IMG/VR virus record: IMGVR_UViG_3300025697_000023
Span: 1 to 64,000 of that record
DNA: 64,000 nucleotides
From: a virus
Direction: 5' to 3' (one strand)
Of this stretch, positions 1-9,180 are shown one piece after another (position 1 is the stretch's first letter; each line of letters begins with the position of its first letter). The notes below the pieces were generated by a model. That model was not told the origin of the DNA. It saw only the letters and a program-made list of their open reading frames with translations, and ran no database searches. Position numbers and translations under genes: made by a program.

Positions 1-317
1 TAGACTGTTGTTTTGATGGATTTAGCGTGTGGTATAACGGTATGATTTACCAAGCGGGAGGACCCGATATGGTACCTGCAGTAAGCAAATATCCTATCGC
101 AGCTTTAGCTATGTGGAACACACATACTTGGGTTGGAGATGATTTTGTGAATGATCGTTCGTATGCCCTTAAAAATGGTGCTACAGATGCTGCTGCTTCG
201 TTACTTTCTCGAGGACGAATGGTGTTTGATGGGTTGAATATTTGGGGTATTATGTTTCACGGAGAACGATATTTATACAGAATTCCATATACTACTACGT
301 TTGGCGGGATCCTCTAG
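1..317 (+). CDS. C-terminal end of an unidentified protein (5' partial)
   Basis: The reading frame is open from the first base of the window to a TAG at 315-317, so the gene starts outside the window. About 105 residues are visible. The GTG at 27 and later ATGs are internal and there is no ribosome binding site that would make one of them the true start. The visible part is rich in Trp, Tyr and Gly (for example WYNGMIYQAGG and MWNTHTWVGDD), which suits the folded end of a virion or secreted protein, but I do not recognise the family. It is convergent with, and overlaps by four bases, the leftward gene ending at 314. Confidence 0.6.
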   Translation, partial: DCCFDGFSVWYNGMIYQAGGPDMVPAVSKYPIAALAMWNTHTWVGDDFVNDRSYALKNGATDAAASLLSRGRMVFDGLNIWGIMFHGERYLYRIPYTTTFGGIL

Positions 318-808
318 ATAATAGGCTGCGTAGCAGTTCCCACAATAACCTGCATAGTATTGAAGTACGAGGCTATTCCGGTAGCTACCATCATTTTAGT
401 AGGTAGATTTCCTGGAAATAACCCGCCGAGTCCTGCGGCCATCATGAGGCCCATGAGGGTTCCTGGGGGAAGAGGTACAAAGGTACTGGCAACTGGCCAC
501 ATAGCCGATACAGGGGTAGCGGCTAAGTACGCATCAAAAGCCAACTGCATTAAATTAGCACTGGCTAGAGGTATCTGCGGTTGCATAAAAGAAGCAGTGA
601 GTCCTGCCTCGAGCGCCTTCACAGCTTGAGGCAAAATATTAGTTAAGGGAATAAGTGGAATACCGCCCACTGTTGCATATGCGAAGAACGACGTAAACGC
701 ATTCGCAAACAAGTGGGCGGCTTCCGCAGGGGAATTTGCAGGAGGATCTAACTGTTCATTAGCCATTAGATCCTTCGCAAACAAAGGAATGCCTATCGCT
801 AAAGCCAT
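314..808 (-). CDS. Small hydrophobic Pro/Gly-rich protein, function unknown
   Basis: A 164-residue protein if it begins at the ATG at 808, which lies one base after the stop of the upstream gene; a TTG at 844 would add 12 residues but has no clear ribosome binding site. The sequence is rich in Ala, Leu, Pro, Met and Gly with long uncharged stretches (around VGGIPLIPLTNILPQA and the C-terminal half), so a membrane-interacting or capsid-internal protein is possible. There is no recognisable catalytic motif. It is the last gene of the leftward run resolvase-reductase-small Cys protein-this gene, and translation is probably coupled to the gene before it. Confidence 0.65.
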   Translation of the reverse strand: MALAIGIPLFAKDLMANEQLDPPANSPAEAAHLFANAFTSFFAYATVGGIPLIPLTNILPQAVKALEAGLTASFMQPQIPLASANLMQLAFDAYLAATPVSAMWPVASTFVPLPPGTLMGLMMAAGLGGLFPGNLPTKMMVATGIASYFNTMQVIVGTATQPII

Positions 809-809
809 C

Positions 810-1010
810 TCAGTCCAGTGGGCCTGGGATATCAGCGACTTCAATCAGCTTGAAGGTGTCACTGTCTTTGCGTGAGACAATGAGCTTCAAGGCTTTGGAA
901 CGTCCGATATGTTCCGAGCAGATGAATCCTACTTGTTCTCCCTTGTAGAAAACCTCGAGATCTTCAGGACCGTTTGTTCGTTTACAACCATCAACAATAC
1001 AAGTATCCAT
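810..1010 (-). CDS. Small Cys-containing protein (66 aa), possible zinc-binding
   Basis: The ATG at 1010 is preceded by a strong AGGAGG, so I choose it over an upstream in-frame start that would extend into the reductase gene. The 66-residue product has Cys residues in MDTCIVDGCKR and a later FICSEH, a C-x4-C plus C-x2-H arrangement that could hold one zinc ion. It follows the ribonucleotide reductase gene by eight bases and overlaps the end region of the next leftward gene only by coupling. No family is recognised; a small accessory protein to the reductase is possible but is only an inference from position. Confidence 0.7.
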   Translation of the reverse strand: MDTCIVDGCKRTNGPEDLEVFYKGEQVGFICSEHIGRSKALKLIVSRKDSDTFKLIEVADIPGPLD

Positions 1011-1018
1011 AGAGCCTC

Positions 1019-4000
1019 CTATGAGCATACGCCGTCATTGTAACCACAAAAACGGCAGGCTGCGCAAGTTCCAGTTTTTTCTAGTAAGCCACCACAACGA
1101 GGACAGGGTTCTCCATCAATGGATGCTCCGGTATTAGCTACAGGAATCATCGGAGGAGAAACGCCTTCAATAAAGACGTCGTCAGTATCGATAAACTTAA
1201 GGCGGAGGAAATGGTAGAGATACCCTAGCACAGAATTCACGGATCTGATTTTAGGATTGGATGTTAAGCCCTGGGGTGGGAATATTGGTCCCGCCATATG
1301 TTCTAAGAGTTCTTCCAGGGGGATGTTGTACTGCAATGCAATAGAAAAGAGCGTAGCGTAACTATCCAGGAGACCTGATACTGTGGACCCTATCGAAGAC
1401 ATCCTAAAGAATACTTCTATAGGACGAGTAGGATCGTCTGGGTCTACTCCAACGTGTATGTATCCCTTATGATCTCCAACCCTAAATTTATGCCGGGGTA
1501 GTCCGTCGAGGTCATCGGGGAGGCTCATCCTTTGGGGAATATTTTTTACAATTTTCTTTGCTGCCAGTTCTTTAGCGCGGAGAGGCTCGCTTAATTTAGA
1601 ACCCCGGCGGTAAATGGATACACATTTGATGCGCTTTTCCCAGGCCTTTAAGAACGTGCGTTCGATGTCTTCGGGAGTTGCCGAGTGATCCATGTTGAAA
1701 GTCTTGGAGACCGCTCCGGATAGGAAGGGCTGTACGGCTGCTACCATGTCAAGGTGAGCATCTACCGAGAGACTACGTTCTCCTTCCTTAGGACGAAAGG
1801 CACAATCGAAGACAGGTAGATGTTCGGGTTTGAGAGTTGAACCTTCAAAATGTCCATTTTGGGCTACGTACTCTAGCAGGTCTTTTTGTTGCTCTACCGT
1901 ATATCCTAAATATTCTAATCCGGATTTTACGGCGTTACTTTGGTAAGCAATATTGCCGCCACCTACGATTGTTTTTAGTTTAGAAAGACTCGAGTCTGGT
2001 TCGATTCCTGTTGTATCACAACCCATCATGAACGCGATAGTTCCCGTCGGGGCCAGAAGAGTAACTTGAGCATTCCTGAAACCGGGGCCGTCACCTTTAA
2101 CATTCTTTTTGCGACCAAAGCCCAAGCCGGTAGCTTCTTGCCATGACTTTAATGCCTGTGCGGATATACCTGCGGTGTCTTTCGCAAGTTTTCGAGTATG
2201 TCCAAGGTGAAGATCAAGAACGTCTTCCATAGGATCTTTGTTAAATTCAAAACGCTCAAAGGCGCCGAGTAACTGGGCTATCTCCGCGCTGGTCAAATAA
2301 GCTTGGCCGGTCATTAGACTCGCTATTGATGCCGCTATTTCTTGGCCCTCTTGACTAGCGTAAGGTATTCCCCAGGACATCAATAGTCCTCCAAGGTTAG
2401 CAAAACCTAAACCCAGGGGACGGTAACTATGACTAGTTTTTTCTATTTCCGGAGTTGGATAACCTCCGAGATTTACAATTATATCTTGAGCTAAAACTAG
2501 AAGGTAAACAACGTGTCTAAAAGTTCGGGTGTCAAAAGTATGGTTGCCTTTGTCGAATTTACGGAGGTTGATACTGGCTAGATTACAGGCTGAATTTTTT
2601 AACCAGACAAATTCTCCGCAATTATGTGCAATAAATCCGTTAACTATGCCCCAGTGAGTATCGGGTTCTATAAAGTCATATACTTTCTCAATACCCGCGG
2701 GTTTTACCGAGATAACAAAAGGAGCATGCTTAAGTATCAACTGTTCTAGTAATTCACGTTTATAAGTTTGAATAAATGATATTTTCTCAGCGAAGAGAAG
2801 AATACTACTATATTTAGCAATATTAATATCATAGTTTTCTTTGCAGAGATAAACTCCATTTTTAAATTTTATTTTTTTTGCTTTATTGGTTGTATAATAT
2901 GCGTAAATTTTTTGTTTAAGGAGAAGATCAATGACTTGGTCTCTTAAAGCTGCACAGGAAGTTTTAAGAGCTATTCGATTTTCACTTATAATACTACCAT
3001 TAGCGGAATAAAGCCCAGACAAGAAATTACATTCATCTTTTTTAAGAAGAGAGGGAGGAAGTTCCCGTTCTGGAAGCCTCCGGGGATCAAGAGAATATTC
3101 GGTAGCTATATTATAGGCCAATTGTGAATAGAAAGCATAGGGTTTTGATTCAGTATAGCCTAGTGGGTTATGCTCAAAAAAGTCAGCTACTTCGTAATCG
3201 GTGGCTGAAAAATTAACTTCTAGTCCTTTGGGTGGTTCTGAACGTAGTCTCCCGGTACAACCATCCCCTTGAATAAATCCTGCAAGGATAGCCGGTGTTT
3301 TGGCAGGTATTCGTACTGTATAGGAAGGCATTAAGCGCTTTTTTCTGAGATCTTCTGCTCTGGCTGTTTCTCCGTTAGCTAATTTCCATACGTGATCGGG
3401 GGTACATTTTATATCTGGTATCTTTAGTTTAGGATAAAATCGAATGCGTACTACGGGTTTTTCTCCTGTGCACCAAACTCTACCTTTGCTACTATTTCCC
3501 GAAGGAGTTGTTATATCTACGATTTTTTTCTTAGCAAGATTTCGAAAGGTTCTATATCCTTTTGGAGTCTTTAGTGTCATGTCCCCGGTCAGACAAGGAT
3601 TGCTTCCTGTAATTTCCGCGTCATTAGCGCACGTATTATATGTATTTATAGTATCACCGAATTGTACCCCGGGATCTCCACATTTATGTGCTGCTTTAGC
3701 TACTTGTTTGAAAAGTTTTCGTGCTGAAATAGTGCGAGCAACTTCTTTATTGTCGCGGTTTATAAGGGGCCATTCAGCGTCTTCACGATATTGAATATAC
3801 CGTTTGATGTACTCCATGAACGCGTCCGGAATGCGGATAGAGTTATTTCCCGACTGATGTTTGACGTAGGTGTATGCATTATTAGTTACGGCGTAATTTG
3901 TAGGGATATCTGCATCCGCTAATATTTCTACAATATCTTCCTGGTCAGCTTTGCACCAAATGAATTTCTCTACATCAGGATGATCGATGTCTAGTATGAC

Positions 4001-4654
4001 CATACGTGCAGCACGGCGAGTACGTCCTCCGCTCAAGATAACATTGGCTATCGCGTCATACGCAGACATGAAAGAAACAGGACCTGAGGCCGTGCCTCCT
4101 CCTCTAATATGCTCGGTGGACGCTCGTAAGTCTGAGAGGTTTACTCCGCTACCAGATCCACTCTTAAAAATAAGTCCCTCTTTGGTACCTAGCTCCAGAA
4201 TACTATCCATATTGTCTTTTACTTCATTAATAAAGCAGGCAGCACACTGAGGTTTTTCCTGACTACCGTCAATACCCATATTAAACCACACTGGACTATT
4301 AAACGATGCCATTTGATGGAGTAAGACATATGTTAATTCGTCACTAAATATTTTGCTATTTTCTTTGTCGAAATACCCCTCGGTAACCCCGGCGTCAGTA
4401 ATCGTAGTAACAACTCTGCGGATCATTTGTTGTACGCTGGATTCTCGTTCAGAGCTATTTTGAGATTCCCGGAAATACCGAGAGGCAGTTATATTGCGAG
4501 ACAGTTCTGACCACTCAGCGGGAAATTCTCCGTCAGCTAACTCATACGTTACAGTACCTTCAAGATCGACCATTTTTACATTAGTATGCAGCCAAGTGAT
4601 GTCGTCAAAAGGACTAGTTTCTTCCGTTGTGAAGGTTCGTTTGATCTTCAACAT
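1019..4654 (-). CDS. nrdJ: Adenosylcobalamin-dependent (class II) ribonucleotide reductase, NrdJ type, intein-containing
   Basis: The enzyme reduces ribonucleotides to deoxyribonucleotides for phage DNA synthesis using a coenzyme B12 radical. Diagnostic segments: FNSPVWFN near residue 118, GGRTRRAARMVILD near 209, the active-site NPCGE motif (split by the intein), SACNLASINL just after it, APTGTIAFMMGCDTTGIEPD in the barrel, and a C-terminal Cys cluster CPRCGG...CRFCGYNDGVCS typical of NrdJ. The full ORF is 1211 residues; removal of the 325-residue intein leaves 886, a normal size for the family. The ATG at 4654 has AGGA upstream. It lies ten bases downstream of the RuvC-like gene in the same leftward operon. 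Class II enzymes work with or without oxygen, so the host's oxygen status cannot be inferred. Confidence 0.95.
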   Translation of the reverse strand: MLKIKRTFTTEETSPFDDITWLHTNVKMVDLEGTVTYELADGEFPAEWSELSRNITASRYFRESQNSSERESSVQQMIRRVVTTITDAGVTEGYFDKENSKIFSDELTYVLLHQMASFNSPVWFNMGIDGSQEKPQCAACFINEVKDNMDSILELGTKEGLIFKSGSGSGVNLSDLRASTEHIRGGGTASGPVSFMSAYDAIANVILSGGRTRRAARMVILDIDHPDVEKFIWCKADQEDIVEILADADIPTNYAVTNNAYTYVKHQSGNNSIRIPDAFMEYIKRYIQYREDAEWPLINRDNKEVARTISARKLFKQVAKAAHKCGDPGVQFGDTINTYNTCANDAEITGSNPCLTGDMTLKTPKGYRTFRNLAKKKIVDITTPSGNSSKGRVWCTGEKPVVRIRFYPKLKIPDIKCTPDHVWKLANGETARAEDLRKKRLMPSYTVRIPAKTPAILAGFIQGDGCTGRLRSEPPKGLEVNFSATDYEVADFFEHNPLGYTESKPYAFYSQLAYNIATEYSLDPRRLPERELPPSLLKKDECNFLSGLYSANGSIISENRIALKTSCAALRDQVIDLLLKQKIYAYYTTNKAKKIKFKNGVYLCKENYDINIAKYSSILLFAEKISFIQTYKRELLEQLILKHAPFVISVKPAGIEKVYDFIEPDTHWGIVNGFIAHNCGEFVWLKNSACNLASINLRKFDKGNHTFDTRTFRHVVYLLVLAQDIIVNLGGYPTPEIEKTSHSYRPLGLGFANLGGLLMSWGIPYASQEGQEIAASIASLMTGQAYLTSAEIAQLLGAFERFEFNKDPMEDVLDLHLGHTRKLAKDTAGISAQALKSWQEATGLGFGRKKNVKGDGPGFRNAQVTLLAPTGTIAFMMGCDTTGIEPDSSLSKLKTIVGGGNIAYQSNAVKSGLEYLGYTVEQQKDLLEYVAQNGHFEGSTLKPEHLPVFDCAFRPKEGERSLSVDAHLDMVAAVQPFLSGAVSKTFNMDHSATPEDIERTFLKAWEKRIKCVSIYRRGSKLSEPLRAKELAAKKIVKNIPQRMSLPDDLDGLPRHKFRVGDHKGYIHVGVDPDDPTRPIEVFFRMSSIGSTVSGLLDSYATLFSIALQYNIPLEELLEHMAGPIFPPQGLTSNPKIRSVNSVLGYLYHFLRLKFIDTDDVFIEGVSPPMIPVANTGASIDGEPCPRCGGLLEKTGTCAACRFCGYNDGVCS
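2621..3595 (-). other. Intein (325 aa) with LAGLIDADG-type endonuclease in the reductase active-site motif
   Basis: The intein covers residues 354-678 of the reductase ORF and interrupts NP/CGE. It starts CLTGDMTLKTP (block A, nucleophile Cys1), has a block B with TPDH near residue 418, and ends GIVNGFIAHN (block G) before the +1 Cys of CGEF. Two LAGLIDADG-like motifs are visible: LAGFIQGDG near 457 and FLSGLYSANG near 544. In the second, the usual catalytic Asp is Asn. Splicing residues all look intact, so the host protein is probably restored. The DNA is more AT-rich than the exteins, which fits later acquisition. Confidence 0.93.
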
Positions 4655-4664
4655 ATGCTTCCTG

Positions 4665-5222
4665 TTAGATGTTAGGGGTTTTGTTGCTAGCGTAAATCGT
4701 GCGTTTGTTTTTCATCATCCTTATACCCTTTATAGTCTCTAATTGTCTGCGAGTTAGTTTTGTATCTTCAGTAAGTGCCTGGGCGAGACGCGCAAGCCAT
4801 AAGGCATCTGCGATGTCATCAGAAGTAACTTCGATGTTAAATTCTTTTTGTGCTGTGAGTACCATTTGAGTTTTAGATGCATCGCCCCGTATTGCAAATT
4901 TTTTAAGTACTGTAGGAGGTACAATCGTGACGGGAATTTTAGCATCGAAGAGTGCAAGCAAAAACATTCCCCTAACTTGTCCGAGATCATCAGCACGGTT
5001 TACGGACCCGTAGGAAGGCCCCTCAATGCAAGCATGAGATACATTTTTCGGTAGATGTATTCGGAAAAGATCCCGAATAGTAGCCAGGCGTTCCGCTCCT
5101 TTTTTCTTGGGAGCATTTAAAATATTGGCAGAAAGTACTCTATTTTTACTTATAGCAGCAAACCCGCTACTCCTGAGGGATGGGTCGATACCGAGGTAAT
5201 TACTTGCTGTTTCTTGAGGCAT
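4665..5222 (-). CDS. RuvC-like Holliday junction resolvase
   Basis: 185 residues, the usual length for RuvC. The RNase H-like fold is seen from NYLGIDPSLRSSGFA (first catalytic Asp, residue 13), CIEGPSYG (catalytic Glu near 67) and DDIADALWLARLAQA near 138 (last acidic pair). It would cut four-way junctions made during phage replication and recombination and help free branched DNA for packaging. It is the first gene of the leftward operon and its start lies in a 45-base divergent region with the 5268 gene. The Gly/Ser-rich loop GSVNRAD is typical of phage and poxvirus-type relatives rather than cellular RuvC, so the exact subfamily is uncertain. Confidence 0.88.
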   Translation of the reverse strand: MPQETASNYLGIDPSLRSSGFAAISKNRVLSANILNAPKKKGAERLATIRDLFRIHLPKNVSHACIEGPSYGSVNRADDLGQVRGMFLLALFDAKIPVTIVPPTVLKKFAIRGDASKTQMVLTAQKEFNIEVTSDDIADALWLARLAQALTEDTKLTRRQLETIKGIRMMKNKRTIYASNKTPNI

Positions 5223-5235
5223 GACTTACTATTAT

Positions 5236-5253
5236 TTCAGTTAAATAACTGAA
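5236..5253. promoter_or_regulatory. 18-bp perfect palindrome in a divergent promoter region
   Basis: TTCAGTTA-AA-TAACTGAA is a perfect dyad between the starts of the resolvase (leftward) and the 5268 gene (rightward), which are only 45 bases apart. It overlaps the place where promoters for both directions must lie, so a protein-binding operator is the simplest reading. A short CTATTATTTC just left of it (5229-5238) resembles the -10-like motif seen before other rightward genes. Confidence 0.45.
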
Positions 5254-5267
5254 GGTCAATCAATCTT

Positions 5268-6206
5268 ATGGTTGCAAAATTAGTAATAGAATTCGATAAA
5301 ATAGTATTAACAGGGACTCCTGATTTATACTATCTGCATACTACTGTCGAAGCGGAATCTACTCCGGATAATATCAGGCCCTGCTTAGTTGTAGAGGAGC
5401 AGGGAGTCACTGAGCCTGAGAAGATTTTGCGTATCGCTGACTTTACAGAGATCCCTCTTATCAACTCTATCTCTGTCCTTAGTAAAGCTGTCAGTAATCC
5501 TGCGGCACTCATTCCTGCGGCAGGAGACCGGTATTTGGTGAAGGCTGCTGGAGCAGGAGCTTGGGCGGGTGAGGATAATAATTTTGCTACCTGGAGTGCT
5601 GCCGGGGTCTGGACGTTCATTCAAGCATATACGGGGATGGCAGCATGGGCGGTAGACGAGCAACTCCGGTATGAGTTCAGTGGAACTGCTTGGGTGGCTA
5701 CGCCGGGTACCGGACTTCCGGAATTGCCTTTAGACGTAAATTGTTTTGAAGATACGGTGTTACCTGGAGGTACTGTTCAGGTTGATTGGACCCTTAGAAT
5801 AAAAGGTCCCTTCCCTCCTATTTGGACACAAGTCATGGGGCTAATTCCCACCGATATATTATATTATAAAGTTACGGCTGTATTGAACCCCCCTACTAAT
5901 CAAGTTTTGGTTGTGCCTCTGGGAGTAACTACTGCTTTTCCTCCTACACCTGAACGAGGAGTAACTGTTGATTATTGGGGTATTCCTCCGGCGGGACTTA
6001 TGAATAGTAGTGTTACACTGGTTGCTAACCGAGATTTTACGCTAGTACCTGGGACAGTCTATAGAATAGCTGAGCACCACGACACTTTTACGGATGAGAC
6101 CATAGCAAACAACAAGGTGAATTCTTTGCGAGTACAGGCCCATACTCTCGTGCAAGAAACAAACGAGGATACCTTCACGGGTACCCTGCTGGAAACCTTT
6201 GAATAA
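5268..6206 (+). CDS. Virion structural protein with a DUF2793-like domain
   Basis: 312 residues. The region at about 82-143 (PAAGDRYLVKAAGAGAWAG ... WTFIQAYTGMAAWAVDE ... YEFSGTAWV) matches the pattern of DUF2793, a domain found in tail fibre and other surface virion proteins of phages. The rest is beta-strand-like with many Thr, Val and Pro. It heads a three-gene rightward operon and overlaps the next start by one base. I infer a tail fibre, baseplate or adhesin role; the precise part is not determinable. The start ATG at 5268 has GAAGG about 13 bases upstream, a rather long spacing. Confidence 0.7.
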   Translation: MVAKLVIEFDKIVLTGTPDLYYLHTTVEAESTPDNIRPCLVVEEQGVTEPEKILRIADFTEIPLINSISVLSKAVSNPAALIPAAGDRYLVKAAGAGAWAGEDNNFATWSAAGVWTFIQAYTGMAAWAVDEQLRYEFSGTAWVATPGTGLPELPLDVNCFEDTVLPGGTVQVDWTLRIKGPFPPIWTQVMGLIPTDILYYKVTAVLNPPTNQVLVVPLGVTTAFPPTPERGVTVDYWGIPPAGLMNSSVTLVANRDFTLVPGTVYRIAEHHDTFTDETIANNKVNSLRVQAHTLVQETNEDTFTGTLLETFE

Positions 6207-6577
6207 TGGCACTTCAACTAGATCTTAAACAAACAAATACTATTGAGCCTGGGCCGGTCTATAAGGTCCTGAATGAAATTACATATGCGGAGGATATTGC
6301 TGCTGAAGTTTTTGTGTTTACAACAGTTGATCAGGAGTTTAGTCATGTAGCCTCTGTTTGGGACCTGATGAATCTTCCTGTAGGACATGCAGCAGCGGTT
6401 ATTGCGGGAACTGACCGGTATCGTAAAGATACCGCAGAAGTGGGTTACGCATCGGTAGACACTGCCATTGAATTCGCAGAGTATGTTCGTGTACGCATAC
6501 AGGCATTATTGAATGCCTATAAATCAGCAACCGAGGACTTTGAGGGAATAACCGACTACGTGTTTACCCCGAGTTAA
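6206..6577 (+). CDS. Small virion-type protein, paralogue of the N-terminal part of its neighbour
   Basis: 123 residues. Its whole length aligns with the first ~125 residues of the next gene: AEVFVFTTVDQEF matches TGLFVFTIVDPLE, and TAIEFAEYVRVRIQALLNAY matches EVAVQAKTAIKSRIDAAISRW. This indicates duplication of a small domain. No database family is recognised. It sits between the DUF2793-containing gene and the longer paralogue with overlapping or near-overlapping junctions, so the three proteins probably belong to the same virion substructure. Confidence 0.7.
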   Translation: MALQLDLKQTNTIEPGPVYKVLNEITYAEDIAAEVFVFTTVDQEFSHVASVWDLMNLPVGHAAAVIAGTDRYRKDTAEVGYASVDTAIEFAEYVRVRIQALLNAYKSATEDFEGITDYVFTPS

Positions 6578-6580
6578 ACT

Positions 6581-7795
6581 ATGGACAAAACCAGAATTGA
6601 ACAAGACTCGATAGAAGTAACGTTAGCCGACGGGAAGACTGCCTTCCGAGTTACCACTACGGTTACTGACCCCGGAATTTTACCGGATACAGGTCTATTC
6701 GTTTTTACAATTGTTGATCCGTTAGAACCCAAGTCAGACACATTTATTCGTGTAGCTCAGCCACATGATATTAATTTTATGCTTCGTGATCGGGATAATG
6801 CTGTCGCAGCGGGAGATACGGAATTCTTATATCTTCAGGTCGCTATAAGCTATGAGTCTATTGAAGTAGCAGTACAAGCAAAAACCGCGATTAAATCTAG
6901 AATAGATGCAGCTATTAGTCGTTGGTATGTCTACCAGACTGAGTTTGTGGGCGTAGAAAATACTCTGCATCCTGGAGTAGACCCCGAGTATGAACAAGCC
7001 TTGAAGGCTGTATATGTTACTGCCCGAGATGCTCGAGTATTGGCAGAAACCGCGGTCGAAGACGCTGATGATGCTGTAGCTGCTGCTCAAGTTTTGTTGG
7101 AACATGTGCAAGAAATTTCCGAAATTAGGAAGACTGAAACGGAGTTCTGTGCTGAAGTTAATACTACCTTGTGGCCTCAAGTTAAACTGGGGTGGACGGC
7201 CTTCAATGCGGGATCCGGAGCACTATATACGGCAAGCAAATCCTTTTGGACTTCTGCAAAAGCGTTTGATGATATTGCGGATCCTTTCTACAGTACTTCG
7301 AGTACTTTTTGGACTAATTTAATTGTAGCGTATAATGCGTTTCCTACGGATCCTCCTGTTCCTGTTTATAACGGTCCCCCGGCGGCTCCTACAACAGATT
7401 GGTTAACTTTTTACAATGAGTTAAAGGGGTACGATGGGGTACCTGCAGCGTTTAACGCACTACTGACTACGTACGGTACCGCGGTTTCAACTTACGGCCC
7501 GCATACTTCTGCGGGTACTTCGTTAGCAGCGTTCCAAACGGTTTTAGATGCCTATACGTCAACGGCTACATTAATATCGTCAATGACTACAGCAATGGAT
7601 ACTTTCTATACTGCGGCAACCGTAGCATACAGTGCTGCGGTGGCCCAGGTAACACAAAAAGAAGCGGGAGTTACCACCGCTGTCAATGCAAAAAATGAGG
7701 CAGAAGCTGAGTTAGCTTCTGCCCAGGAAACGGAAGACGCGGCGTTGGCTGCTGTCGAAGAAATTTGTCCAGACTTCGAAACTACATCAGTTTAA
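6581..7795 (+). CDS. Virion-type protein: N-terminal shared domain plus long Ala/Thr-rich helical region
   Basis: 404 residues. The N-terminal ~125 residues are paralogous to the preceding gene. The rest has two Ala/Glu-rich coiled-coil-like stretches (about residues 140-195 and 350-395, for example EAEAELASAQETEDAALAAVEE) around a central Ser/Thr/Tyr/Phe-rich section. Such a rod-like layout is common in phage fibres or whiskers. It ends convergently with the reverse transcriptase operon, overlapping the last four bases of that operon's final gene. Confidence 0.7.
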   Translation: MDKTRIEQDSIEVTLADGKTAFRVTTTVTDPGILPDTGLFVFTIVDPLEPKSDTFIRVAQPHDINFMLRDRDNAVAAGDTEFLYLQVAISYESIEVAVQAKTAIKSRIDAAISRWYVYQTEFVGVENTLHPGVDPEYEQALKAVYVTARDARVLAETAVEDADDAVAAAQVLLEHVQEISEIRKTETEFCAEVNTTLWPQVKLGWTAFNAGSGALYTASKSFWTSAKAFDDIADPFYSTSSTFWTNLIVAYNAFPTDPPVPVYNGPPAAPTTDWLTFYNELKGYDGVPAAFNALLTTYGTAVSTYGPHTSAGTSLAAFQTVLDAYTSTATLISSMTTAMDTFYTAATVAYSAAVAQVTQKEAGVTTAVNAKNEAEAELASAQETEDAALAAVEEICPDFETTSV

Positions 7796-9180
7796 TATCT
7801 TCTTAAAACATGTGGGTCTTTTTCTAAGTAAGTAAAATGTCCAAAATTACTATAAATATCCTGGATTGAATTAAGTGTCATATTAAACCCACACGCACCT
7901 CTGCCGTGGTAGCTGTAATTAATACGAAAACCCTGGAGATATGGTTCGATGTATAGAACAGGGTAAGAAGTAGAGTGCCAGGTACCAACGTAAGTAGGGC
8001 TGTAAACGTGACTTGTAGCTTCATAAAGAATAGCTAAACGTTCTGGAGTAAGAGGTGCAATATACTTTCCGTTCATGTCATTCCCATGCTTTAAAATAAA
8101 TTCATGAGCCTTTTTAAAGTCAGAAAAAAGGTTAATGTCGTTATGAGCACCGGGTTGGGTATTACGCCTAAGAGTAAAGTGTAGAGTATTATCACGCATG
8201 ATTAAGGCGGTAGTAACTATACACCGGTTATAGCGTTTAGAGAGTGTTCCGGAGTTAGCTAGTAGGTAGCGTAGTTGAAATGCCGTAAAGGGATTGATTA
8301 CTCCGTCATTAATTTTGGACACTATTTCTTTCTGGTCTTTGGGATAGGCTCCCCTACAGCTGCGTCGCGTACCATCTCCAAAAGTAGTACCACAAGTTTT
8401 TTGAACTCCGCAATCAGTACAAACTTCTTTCTGAAAAGCTACATAACGTTTGCGTTCCTGTTGCGCTTCTGCGCGACAATCCGCAGCTTCTTGTATAGCA
8501 GTAAAGAAGTGTTCAGTGATACCTCTGACTCTTTGGTGTACTCCCGCTCCGCCAGTCATTGCTGGGCTGATATATACGAAATCATCAATCTTAGTGATCC
8601 CGTGTTTGAGTTCAAAGTCTTCAGCTAAGGAGTCAGGGGATATTCCGTTATTGATTACCGGGTTATTATACATATTAGACTTAGAATATGAGATCATTTG
8701 TTTCAGAATACAATTGTGTTCTGAGTCGGCCTGCTCGGGAGTATGGTTTGCTGTCGTGCACTCTTTACAAGACATGCTGTACTTTTGTGGCAGGTAACAT
8801 TCGTCAAAAATTTGTTTAGTAGATACTGAGCCTATGTCTTTATCCTCTAACTTGAGACATATTTTTTCATGGTTTCCTGCGTCCATATTTTCCAAGACGT
8901 TTTGTATGTCCAAGTGAAAAATCCATTTAGGAATATCCTCAGATAGGTTTGAATATTGTTTTTTGGTATATGACGTAAACCTTACAAAGTAAGTATCTCC
9001 CATTATTTTTTTTACAAGCGGGTGTTCGGCTAGTTTGTAAACTGTAGAGATATCTTTAAATTCTTTGTGTTGGGATGCATCCATACAGGCAAATATGATA
9101 GCGGGTGATTGATAGGTACTCCAGCGATTACTCGAAGTTGCGTAAGTAAACATAAGGGGGGTGTTGGCGTAATCAAGCAT
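7792..9180 (-). CDS. Unknown Cys-rich protein, partner of the reverse transcriptase
   Basis: 462 residues with no family I recognise. Two Cys clusters are visible: CKECTTANHT...HNC and CTDCGVQKTC...RRSC; the second has spacing C-x2-C-x5-C-x11-C, identical to two clusters in the phage SNF2-type helicase. The segment AEAQQERKRYVAFQKEV looks helical. The start ATG at 9180 overlaps the end of the reverse transcriptase gene and has GAGGTT just upstream, so the two are translated together. Position and coupling suggest that it works with the reverse transcriptase, as effector, nucleic-acid binder or processing factor; none of these is shown by motif. Confidence 0.75.
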   Translation of the reverse strand: MLDYANTPLMFTYATSSNRWSTYQSPAIIFACMDASQHKEFKDISTVYKLAEHPLVKKIMGDTYFVRFTSYTKKQYSNLSEDIPKWIFHLDIQNVLENMDAGNHEKICLKLEDKDIGSVSTKQIFDECYLPQKYSMSCKECTTANHTPEQADSEHNCILKQMISYSKSNMYNNPVINNGISPDSLAEDFELKHGITKIDDFVYISPAMTGGAGVHQRVRGITEHFFTAIQEAADCRAEAQQERKRYVAFQKEVCTDCGVQKTCGTTFGDGTRRSCRGAYPKDQKEIVSKINDGVINPFTAFQLRYLLANSGTLSKRYNRCIVTTALIMRDNTLHFTLRRNTQPGAHNDINLFSDFKKAHEFILKHGNDMNGKYIAPLTPERLAILYEATSHVYSPTYVGTWHSTSYPVLYIEPYLQGFRINYSYHGRGACGFNMTLNSIQDIYSNFGHFTYLEKDPHVLRRY

